Origin: an uncultured Alphaproteobacteria bacterium | Lineage (GTDB): Bacteria > Pseudomonadota > Alphaproteobacteria > Rs-D84 | Assembly: GCA_937900435.1 (NCBI GenBank) | Contig: CALCEG010000087.1 | Location: 1 to 8,884, forward strand | DNA: 8,884 nt | Reading direction: 5' to 3' | In this document: piece after piece, positions 1 to 5,124 of the stretch | How the letters are laid out: each line of letters opens with the position of its first letter | Numbering within the stretch: position 1 is the first letter of the stretch | The notes under the pieces: generated by a model | What the model was told of the DNA's origin: nothing | The model's database searches: none | Seen by the model: the letters and a program-made list of their open reading frames with translations, nothing else | Program-made: the position numbers and the translations under genes

Positions 1-60
1 ATTCCCACCACCCACATTTGGTTCTTTTTTTTAATTCCCACCGCCCGTATCGGGCCCTGC
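1..60. repeat. Left cluster of ~31-nt repeat units (A-B), cut by window edge
   Basis: Two successive units, A (about 1-32) and B (about 33-60), share the pattern ATTCCCAC-C-R-CCC followed by a GG-pyrimidine-TC or GGGC end. Unit B contains a small inverted repeat, GCCCG-TAT-CGGGC. Positions 1-55 recur without mismatch at 281-335. The cluster may extend left of the window. No reading frame here looks like a protein. The function is unknown; it appears to be an intergenic repeat. Confidence 0.75.
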
Positions 61-76
61 GACTCACACACGCCGT

Positions 77-113
77 CATACCCGCGCAGGCGGGTATGAA
101 GTGCCCCGCAGGG
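77..113. repeat. Palindromic stem-loop repeat, copy 1, with trailing mini-hairpin
   Basis: A perfect 9-bp inverted repeat (CATACCCGC at 77-85 and GCGGGTATG at 90-98) encloses the 4-nt loop GCAG. It is followed by GTGCCCCGCAGGG at 101-113, which can form a second small hairpin. The same two-part arrangement occurs at 4954-4991. This is the type of GC-rich palindrome often scattered between proteobacterial genes; its translation yields spurious peptides such as VIPAQAGM. Confidence 0.8.
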
Positions 114-172
114 ATAAAAAACAAAAAACCTCGGAACTTAATTATTCGATTGAATAAATATCCTGTGGAACA

Positions 173-200
173 CGTTATTCCCGCCTTCGCGGGAATGACG
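173..200. repeat. Palindromic stem-loop repeat, copy 2
   Basis: A 12-bp stem (173-184 with 189-200) surrounds the loop CTTC. All positions pair except 176/197, which is a G-U wobble in RNA. The core reads ATTCCCGC against GCGGGAAT. The core resembles copy 1 but differs by paired substitutions that preserve the stem. It is not followed by an obvious U-tract, so it is better called a dispersed repeat than a terminator. Confidence 0.8.
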
Positions 201-249
201 AAAGAGCTTAAGTTTCAAGGAATTTAAACAATTTTCTGTTTCTTTCTTC

Positions 250-345
250 TAATCCTCACTGCCCACACTCGGCTCTTTCAATTCCCACCACCCACATTTG
301 GTTCTTTTTTTTAATTCCCACCGCCCGTATCGGGCTCCGCAAAAA
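250..345. repeat. Right cluster of ~31-nt repeat units (C-A'-B')
   Basis: Three consecutive units begin near 250 (C, diverged), 281 (A') and 313 (B'). A' and B' are identical to the left-edge units through position 335 (55 bp, offset 280). The diverged unit C (AATCCTCACTGCCCACACTC) indicates that the unit, not just the 55-bp block, is what repeats. Beyond about 345 the similarity stops. The rest of 345-400 holds nothing recognisable. Confidence 0.75.
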
Positions 346-401
346 GTGAAAATTTTTGTGGGTGATATGAAGAGGGTAGGGCAGAATAATCTTTCTATAA
401 A

Positions 402-430
402 AAAACACCCCAATTAAACTGGGGTGTTTT
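402..430 (-). terminator. Rho-independent terminator of pyk
   Basis: An 11-bp perfect inverted repeat (402-412 with 420-430, core CACCCCA/TGGGGTG) has a 7-nt loop. Read on the minus strand it starts seven bases after the pyk stop codon and ends in a run of T residues, as expected for an intrinsic terminator. Confidence 0.9.
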
Positions 431-436
431 ATATCC

Positions 437-1807
437 TTAATCCAGTGTTCGCAGGCTAATTTTATCTTCGTCCACGATAACCAGTTTTCCTGAATTAATA
501 TTGAATTTGCGCGCAGAATTAAATGCATCGCGCATACCAAACAGTTCGGTATCATATATTGGGAATATTCCGCGTACCAGGCATAACTGGTTCGCAACCA
601 CAGATTCATTACATACAGCAATAATTGGAATGTCGGGCTTTCTGCACGAAATCTGAGTCGCTGTAATCGTATCGCGTGCAAAAACAACGATTGCAGACGC
701 CTTGTTCAAATACGCCATTGATGCAACCGAACGTGACCAGTCGTTTTCTGGCAAGTGTTCCACGCGTGACCAATCGTATGGGTTTGCGATTGCATCACAG
801 TCCGCGTATGCCAAAATACTGTACATTGTTTTGATAACGTTTACAGGATTAATCCCCATTGTTGTTTCTTCGCTGGTCATTGTTGAATCCGCGCGCAGAT
901 AAGCGGCGTTTGCAACGTCTGTAATTTCTGCGCGTGTTGGAAATTCGCTGTTAATCATTGTTCCCAGCATTTGTGTTGCAACAATCACAGGGCGATTCAT
1001 CTTTCTGCATTCACGAATGATATGGCGTGATATCGCGGGCACTTCTGCGAATGGCACTTCGACCGCCAAATCGCCACGCGCAATCATAATCCCGTCGGCA
1101 GCAGCGGCGATTTCTGCCACACGTTCAACGGCGTTTGGACGTTCGATTTTTGCGATAATTTTAATTGGGTGCGATGTACGTTGCGTGATAAAGTCGCGCA
1201 CTTCTGAAACGTCTTCTGGTTTTTGCACAAACGATATTGCGACATAGTCTGGTTTTTTTGTAATCGCATATTCCAGGTCTTCGCGGTCTTTTTTTGTCAG
1301 CACAGACGTATCGATTTCCGTATCAGGCAGATTAAATCCACGTCTGGACCATATTTCAGTTCCGCGCACAACAATTGCGTCCACGCGTTCTGGTGTTGCT
1401 GTTTCGACTTTCATTTCAATTTTTCCGTCATTCAGCAATATTCTGTCGCCTGGGCGCAACGAAGACAACACGTCTGTATCTGGCAAGTACACACGTTCCG
1501 CGTTCCCAGGGGCAGGATTCGAATCGAAAGTAAACGTTTGTCCGATTTCCAGTGGGTATTTATCTTCGGTTTCAAAATTCCCAATACGATGTTTTGGCCC
1601 CTGCAGGTCAATCATAATTGCCACAGGTATATTCAATTCATCAGAAATCTCGCGAATTAAATCGATTTTTTTACCCTGTGTGTCGCCTGTATCGTGGCTA
1701 AAGTTTAATCGGCAAACATTAACCCCAGCCTGTATCATTTGTGTTAATGTTTTGCGGTCTTCGCACTTTGGACCAATTGATGCGGTAATTTTTGTAAATT
1801 TATTCAT
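437..1807 (-). CDS. pyk: Pyruvate kinase
   Basis: It converts phosphoenolpyruvate and ADP to pyruvate and ATP, the last step of glycolysis, in the cytoplasm. The 456-residue product shows the TIM-barrel active site: R33, N35 and S37 in CRLNFSH, IDLQGPK (residues 66-72), catalytic K220 and metal ligand E222 in IIAKIERP, RGD (244-246), T278 in VATQML, and PTRAE (290-294). The segment that normally reads close to DAVMLSAETA is divergent here (DSTMTSEETT, 307-316) but keeps S312, E314 and T315. The C-terminal domain ends early, without the usual glycine-rich TN-containing last segment. The reading frame is open to 1888, but the family starts at MNKFTKITASIGPK. That ATG has AAAGG upstream, so 1807 is preferred. 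The gene is transcribed divergently from gapR and ends at the hairpin at 402-430. Confidence 0.95.
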   Translation of the reverse strand: MNKFTKITASIGPKCEDRKTLTQMIQAGVNVCRLNFSHDTGDTQGKKIDLIREISDELNIPVAIMIDLQGPKHRIGNFETEDKYPLEIGQTFTFDSNPAPGNAERVYLPDTDVLSSLRPGDRILLNDGKIEMKVETATPERVDAIVVRGTEIWSRRGFNLPDTEIDTSVLTKKDREDLEYAITKKPDYVAISFVQKPEDVSEVRDFITQRTSHPIKIIAKIERPNAVERVAEIAAAADGIMIARGDLAVEVPFAEVPAISRHIIRECRKMNRPVIVATQMLGTMINSEFPTRAEITDVANAAYLRADSTMTSEETTMGINPVNVIKTMYSILAYADCDAIANPYDWSRVEHLPENDWSRSVASMAYLNKASAIVVFARDTITATQISCRKPDIPIIAVCNESVVANQLCLVRGIFPIYDTELFGMRDAFNSARKFNINSGKLVIVDEDKISLRTLD

Positions 1808-1841
1808 AATACAGCCTTTGATTTTTTCGGATTTGTTTTTC

Positions 1842-1892
1842 TTGATTTTTTCGAATAATGATATATCATAATTTTTATAAATAAACAAGGGG
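1842..1892 (+). promoter_or_regulatory. Candidate gapR promoter and RBS with a 12-bp palindrome
   Basis: In the 94-bp gap between divergent pyk and gapR, TTGATT (1842-1847) and TATCAT (1864-1869), spaced by 16 bases, resemble a sigma-70 promoter firing toward gapR. The -10 lies inside a perfect palindrome, ATGATATATCAT (1858-1869), so the same element offers TATCAT to the minus strand for pyk. AAGGGG at 1887-1892 is a strong ribosome-binding site nine bases before the gapR ATG. The promoter assignment is a pattern match only. Confidence 0.45.
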
Positions 1893-1901
1893 AATTAGAA
1901 A

Positions 1902-2150
1902 ATGAAACAAGCAAATCATGGTGCAATCGACAACCAACAATTATTAAGCATAATTGAAAGAATTGAAAAATTAAACGAAGATACTGCTGCAATCGCCGCC
2001 GATATCAAAGAAATTTATAGCGAGGCTAAATCCGCAGGCTTTGATCCAAAATACATTCGCCAGATGATACGTCTGCGCAAACTGGACCCAGATGAACTGG
2101 ACGAAGCAGATGAATTAACCCAGATGTATCGCAACGCATTGGGGATATAA
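1902..2150 (+). CDS. gapR: GapR-type nucleoid protein (DUF2312)
   Basis: This 82-residue protein matches the GapR/DUF2312 family throughout: an N-terminal helix with LLSIIERIEKLNED, then AAIAADIKEIYSEAKSAGFDP, then the IRQMIRLRKLDPDE segment and an acidic C-terminal helix ending YRNALGI. The length is typical of the family. In Caulobacter, GapR binds AT-rich, overtwisted DNA ahead of moving polymerases and helps replication and topoisomerase action; that role is carried over here by family. The basic residues K50, R53, R57, R59 and K60 would face DNA. The start is fixed by AAGGGG at 1887-1892. It overlaps the next gene in a TAATG junction, so the two are probably cotranscribed and translationally coupled. 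The family is largely alphaproteobacterial and is one of the best taxonomic pointers in the window. Confidence 0.93.
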   Translation: MKQANHGAIDNQQLLSIIERIEKLNEDTAAIAADIKEIYSEAKSAGFDPKYIRQMIRLRKLDPDELDEADELTQMYRNALGI

Positions 2151-2464
2151 TGAAAGGCTTTACAAAAACAGTCGAAGATTTTAACTGCGCCCATTGTGGC
2201 GCAGTTGTTCGTGGTAATGGATACACCAATCATTGTCCGCATTGTTTATGGTCGCGCCACGTTGATGAAAATCCGGGGGATCGGGCGGCAACGTGTGGTG
2301 GTATGATGCGTCCGGTATCTGTTGCGCCTGATGGTGTGCGTTTTGTTATAACGCATAAATGTGAAATTTGTGGCAAGGTAAAGCGACAACGTACATCCGA
2401 TACAGACGATATGGACGCGATAATAAAATTATCACAAAATGAAGAGTTTATTTTTGGTAAATAA
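2150..2464 (+). CDS. RNHCP-domain small zinc-finger protein
   Basis: This 104-residue protein carries the RNHCP-type motif TNHCPHC (residues 26-32). Cysteine pairs at C13/C16, C29/C32 and C71/C74, plus C49, suggest one or two zinc sites (C13, C16, C29 and C32 being the likely first set). The N-terminal KGFTKTVEDFNCAHCG and the KCEICGKVKRQR segment fit the RNHCP family, whose biochemical role is not established. There is no signal peptide or membrane segment, so it should be cytoplasmic. The ATG overlaps the gapR stop by one base and no separate strong RBS is seen, so translation probably depends on gapR. A hairpin terminator follows directly. Binding of nucleic acid or ribosomes is possible but unsupported here. 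Confidence 0.88.
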   Translation: MKGFTKTVEDFNCAHCGAVVRGNGYTNHCPHCLWSRHVDENPGDRAATCGGMMRPVSVAPDGVRFVITHKCEICGKVKRQRTSDTDDMDAIIKLSQNEEFIFGK

Positions 2465-2487
2465 AAATCCCCATTTGGGGATTTTTT
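2463..2487 (+). terminator. Intrinsic terminator after the gapR-RNHCP pair, possibly bidirectional
   Basis: A 10-bp inverted repeat (AAAAATCCCC at 2463-2472, GGGGATTTTT at 2477-2486) has loop ATTT and a T run on the plus strand. It begins within the RNHCP stop codon. On the minus strand it lies 18 bases after the secB stop and is also followed by T-rich sequence, so it can serve both convergent units. Confidence 0.85.
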
Positions 2488-2504
2488 GTTTGATAGGGAG
2501 TTTC

Positions 2505-2930
2505 TTATTTTGCCTGTTTTTGTGCATACAGTTGTGCAAAGTCCACAGGTTGCATTGTAAATGTTGGGAATCCAGATTCTGATGTTGTGCGTGTAATCAA
2601 CGCGCGTACAGCTGGGAACAATAATGTTGGTACATCGATTAACAGTGTGCGTTTTTTTACTTCTTCGTCTTTTTCTTCTTCCATTTGTACCAGACCAGAA
2701 TATGTTGTTTCGATTAAGAATATAGATTTGTCGTCTTTTTCCAGTTTTGAATGTGCTTTTACAATCAAATCAACCATAAACAAGTTGTTTTCTGCGCCTT
2801 TGATTTGAATATCGATATTGATTTCTAATTTTGCCTGACCGTTGTCCGACTTAAAGAATAACTCTGGTACATTTGGGCTTTCAAATGAAAAGTCTTTCAA
2901 GAACTGTGAAATAATATTAAATTTTGCCAT
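2505..2930 (-). CDS. secB: Protein-export chaperone SecB
   Basis: SecB is the cytosolic tetrameric chaperone that keeps secretory proteins unfolded and delivers them to SecA. The 141-residue product has the family length. Recognisable blocks are the N-terminal FLKDFSFESPNVP (residues 11-23), the LEINIDIQ strand, the SGLVQ segment and the C-terminal signature around VPTLLFPAVRALITRTTSESGFP with the PVDFAQLY helix. The start is fixed by AAAGGAG about nine bases upstream of the ATG. It is divergent from mltA across about 108 bp. SecB next to mltA is a familiar alphaproteobacterial arrangement, although the Tim44-like gene often seen between them is missing. An extended -10-like TGCTAAAAT precedes the gene on its own strand. 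Confidence 0.95.
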   Translation of the reverse strand: MAKFNIISQFLKDFSFESPNVPELFFKSDNGQAKLEINIDIQIKGAENNLFMVDLIVKAHSKLEKDDKSIFLIETTYSGLVQMEEEKDEEVKKRTLLIDVPTLLFPAVRALITRTTSESGFPTFTMQPVDFAQLYAQKQAK

Positions 2931-2960
2931 TTTTGTATCTCCTTTGATTTTAGCAAATGT

Positions 2961-2999
2961 AAAGTCTGGACTTTGGTCCGCGTTTTATGTTAATATAGC
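2961..2999 (+). promoter_or_regulatory. Candidate mltA promoter with operator-like inverted repeat
   Basis: TGGACT (2967-2972) and TAATAT (2991-2996), with an 18-base spacer, form a weak sigma-70-like match toward mltA. The -35 is embedded in AAAGTC-TG-GACTTT (2961-2974), a 6-bp inverted repeat. A second, overlapping inverted repeat, GGAC-TTTG-GTCC, runs 2968-2979. Such nested dyads between divergent genes can be operator sites, but no regulator is identified. Confidence 0.35.
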
Positions 3000-3038
3000 A
3001 TTATAAAAATGTTTTACAAGAGGGAGCTTGGGAAAAAT

Positions 3039-4142
3039 ATGAATTTTTTTGAAAAAAATTTTTTTGTTCGTTCTATTTTGGGTGGCATTGTTGCGCTATG
3101 TTTAACATCGTGTGATGTTTCCACGCCAACTGTATCCGGCAACAATTCCGTATTACCATCAAATTTTCACAGGGTTAGTTTCAGTGAATTACTCGGTTGG
3201 CGTGATGATGATGTGCGTTATGCGCTTCAGGCGTTTCGTAATTCTTGCAAGGCCAAGATTCAATACGCCGGTCGTGTAATCCCGGACAGGGAATTGTTCG
3301 CAGAAAAGTGCCGTATGCTGCCGTCTGCGTCCGCAGATGTTGCGACTGTGCGCGCGTGGTTTGAATCGCATTTTCAGCCGTACCAGATATACAACGAAAA
3401 CGGTGGGGACAAAGGAACATACACTGGTTATTATTCGCCTGTGATTCCTGCGTGTCGCACCCAGACCGCACAATGTAACGAACCATTGATGGCATTACCT
3501 ACAGATGGTCGCCAATACAAGGGTGTACCAAAGAAAGAAATTGTTGAAAAACAGATTGGGCGCGTTTTGTACTGGGCGAACATTGTCGATGTTCAAAATA
3601 TTCAAATCCAAGGTTCTGGGAATTTGCGACTGGAAGACGGCACAGACGTCAAACTAAATTTCGCCGCTGTAAACGATATGCCGTTTAAATCAATTGGCGA
3701 AGAATTACGCAATCGTGGCATACGTCCATCTGGCGGCTATTCGTCCGAGGCTGTATGGCAACATCTTAAGGCAAATCCGGCATTGGCCAAAGATGTAATT
3801 TACAAGAATCCGCGTTATGTATATTTCTATGAATCTGTCCCACCTGATGTGATTGGCGCGATGGGAACCCCATTGTCCAAGATTCGCAGTATCGCAATGG
3901 ACAATACGTTATACACATTGGGGTTGCCAGTCTATGTGAATACTAATTTGTCAGACGGTCGTCCATTCCGCCGACTAATGATTGCCCAGGATACAGGCAG
4001 TGCCATTCGTGGCTGGATTCGTGCGGATATCTTCTTTGGCAAGGGGGACGAAGCCTATAAATTTGCCCAAGGTCAACATGCCCAGGGTCAGATGTTTATC
4101 TTGATGCCAAAAGAATATGTCTATGTCAAACCAACAAGGTAA
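3039..4142 (+). CDS. mltA: Membrane-bound lytic murein transglycosylase A (lipoprotein)
   Basis: MltA cleaves the glycan strands of peptidoglycan, forming 1,6-anhydro-muropeptides, from the periplasmic face of a membrane. The 367-residue product starts with a lipoprotein signal peptide (basic/aromatic N-terminus, hydrophobic 11-22, lipobox LTSC with lipidated C25). MltA-domain blocks follow: TGYYSP (129-134), VQNIQIQGSGNLRLEDG (about 185-201), NPRYVYF (257-263), then the C-terminal 3D domain AQDTGSAIRGWIRADIFFG (316-334) holding the aspartates that form the active site in this family. The frame is open from 3009, but no RBS precedes that ATG. 3039 has AGGGAG upstream and gives a clean signal peptide. 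Residue +2 after the lipid cysteine is Asp. Its last 26 bases overlap dciA. Confidence 0.93.
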   Translation: MNFFEKNFFVRSILGGIVALCLTSCDVSTPTVSGNNSVLPSNFHRVSFSELLGWRDDDVRYALQAFRNSCKAKIQYAGRVIPDRELFAEKCRMLPSASADVATVRAWFESHFQPYQIYNENGGDKGTYTGYYSPVIPACRTQTAQCNEPLMALPTDGRQYKGVPKKEIVEKQIGRVLYWANIVDVQNIQIQGSGNLRLEDGTDVKLNFAAVNDMPFKSIGEELRNRGIRPSGGYSSEAVWQHLKANPALAKDVIYKNPRYVYFYESVPPDVIGAMGTPLSKIRSIAMDNTLYTLGLPVYVNTNLSDGRPFRRLMIAQDTGSAIRGWIRADIFFGKGDEAYKFAQGQHAQGQMFILMPKEYVYVKPTR

Positions 4143-4455
4143 AAAGTTAACAGAACGTCATTCGCGCCCCCAGACCATTGCAGGTGCGCTGGGTGGTTTG
4201 ATACGCGCGTTTGGTATTCGTGCATCTGATTCTGATTTACAGGCGCGTTGGGCGGAAATAATGGGGGCTGATATTGCGACTGTGGCAACCTTGGCTGCGA
4301 TTAAGAAAAATCGTGATAATACGTTTAATATTGTTATCCGACCAACAAATCCTGCGTATACATTACAGTTGTCATATCAACAAGCAGAGATAATAAAACG
4401 CATAAACAAATACTTTGGCTATGATGCCGTCAGCAAAATAAGTTTCAGAAAATGA
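4117..4455 (+). CDS. dciA: DciA-like replicative helicase loader (DUF721)
   Basis: The 112-residue product matches DUF721/DciA, the ancestral bacterial factor that interacts with DnaB helicase and helps load it at the origin in species lacking DnaC or DnaI. Seen in the sequence: a basic N-terminus, GALGGLIRAFGIR (residues 23-35), the WAEIMGADIA motif (45-54) typical of DUF721, then a KH-like fold with FNIVIRPTNPAYTLQLSYQQAEIIKRIN. It consists of little more than the DUF721 core, without the C-terminal extension seen in some relatives. It begins inside the mltA 3' end; a second ATG at 4123 is an equally plausible start, and neither has a strong RBS, so coupling to mltA is likely. Its stop overlaps the ruvC ATG in ATGA. 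Confidence 0.85.
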   Translation: MSMSNQQGKKLTERHSRPQTIAGALGGLIRAFGIRASDSDLQARWAEIMGADIATVATLAAIKKNRDNTFNIVIRPTNPAYTLQLSYQQAEIIKRINKYFGYDAVSKISFRK

Positions 4456-4934
4456 CAAAGCGCGTATTGGGTATTGACCCTGGTTTATTACATACAGGTT
4501 GGGCGGTGGTTGATACCGCTGGTTCTTCGCGCAAATATATCGCCAGCGGTGTAATATTACCAAAACCAAAGCAAGAAATGTCCGAACGGTTATTGACCAT
4601 ATTTCATGAATTGGATGCATTGTGTAAAACGTTTCAACCTGATGAATGTAGTATTGAAATAATCTTTGTTAATCAGAACCCCAAAACGACATTGTTGTTG
4701 GGTCAGGCGCGTTCTGCTGCGATTGTTGCGGTCGCGAACAACGGTATTCCGGTATTTGAATATGAACCGAACAAGATTAAAAAGGCTTTAACTGGGGCAG
4801 GGCACGCGGACAAATCTGCGATTGATAAAATGGTACAGATATTGTTGCCGACTGCTAAGCCTAAATCCCCAGACGAAGCCGATGCAATCGCCATTGCCCT
4901 GGCACACACGAATACAAACGCTATGTTGGCGTAA
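4452..4934 (+). CDS. ruvC: Holliday-junction resolvase RuvC
   Basis: RuvC is the dimeric, Mg-dependent endonuclease that cuts Holliday junctions symmetrically, acting with the RuvAB branch-migration motor. The 160-residue product keeps the RNase H-like acidic set: D9 in GIDPG, E69 in SIEIIF, and D141 and D144 in SPDEADAIAIALAH. The VNQNPKTTLLLGQARS segment (73-88) and the GAGHADKSAIDKMV segment (115-128) also match the family. The length is typical. It starts within the dciA stop (ATGA overlap) and is the last gene of the mltA-dciA-ruvC unit. ruvA and ruvB, its usual partners, are not in the window. Confidence 0.95.
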   Translation: MTKRVLGIDPGLLHTGWAVVDTAGSSRKYIASGVILPKPKQEMSERLLTIFHELDALCKTFQPDECSIEIIFVNQNPKTTLLLGQARSAAIVAVANNGIPVFEYEPNKIKKALTGAGHADKSAIDKMVQILLPTAKPKSPDEADAIAIALAHTNTNAMLA

Positions 4935-4950
4935 CCCTTAGAATAAAAAA

Positions 4951-4991
4951 CATCATTCCCACGAAGGTGGGAATTCGGTGCCCCGCAGGGG
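4951..4991. repeat. Palindromic stem-loop repeat, copy 3, with trailing mini-hairpin
   Basis: ATTCCCAC (4955-4962) and GTGGGAAT (4967-4974) form a perfect 8-bp stem with loop GAAG. GTGCCCCGCAGGGG follows (4978-4991), the same second element as in copy 1. It lies 17 bases after the ruvC stop. It lacks a clean T run, so termination is not its obvious role. From here to 5100 there is no gene; the only other structure seen is a 10-bp palindrome, TTGCTAGCAA, at 5045-5054. Confidence 0.8.
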
Positions 4992-5100
4992 TAAACACAC
5001 ACCCAAAAAAACAAAAAAATCCTAAATCTTAAAAACTCTTGTTATTGCTAGCAAGCAACGCAACAATCCAGTCGTATAAGTTCCTTAAATTACGCAATAA

Positions 5101-5124
5101 AAAAACGGGTAAAAACCCGTTTTT
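5101..5124 (-). terminator. Intrinsic terminator of the proS cluster, bidirectional
   Basis: AAAAACGGGT (5101-5110) and ACCCGTTTTT (5115-5124) form a perfect 10-bp hairpin with a 4-nt loop. It directly abuts the type 3 proS stop codon. On the minus strand it ends in a T run (continuing into TTATTG). On the plus strand it also ends in five T residues, so it can stop read-through from ruvC too. Confidence 0.88.

Noticed and set aside
18..227. 69-residue plus-strand frame containing VIPAQAGM and VIPAFAGMT
   Set aside because: It is the translation of the palindromic stem-loop repeats; such peptides are a well-known artefact of intergenic repeats and the frame has no RBS or family match.
1..345. 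CRISPR array
   Set aside because: The repeated units abut directly with no unique spacers, and no cas gene is present.
256..687. 143-residue minus-strand frame across the pyk 3' end
   Set aside because: It lies antisense-frame over the pyk coding end, its terminator and the repeat cluster; the peptide repeats only reflect the DNA repeats.
1808..1888. N-terminal extension of pyruvate kinase to the ATG at 1888
   Set aside because: The extra 27 residues are AT-rich promoter-like sequence, do not match the family, and a better RBS precedes the ATG at 1807.
3009..3038. Upstream start for mltA
   Set aside because: No RBS precedes it, and it would put ten charged residues before an otherwise standard lipoprotein signal peptide.
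5036..5098. Possible small RNA or tRNA remnant near TTGCTAGCAA behind ruvC
   Set aside because: Only a 10-bp palindrome is seen; no cloverleaf, promoter or terminator of its own could be made out.
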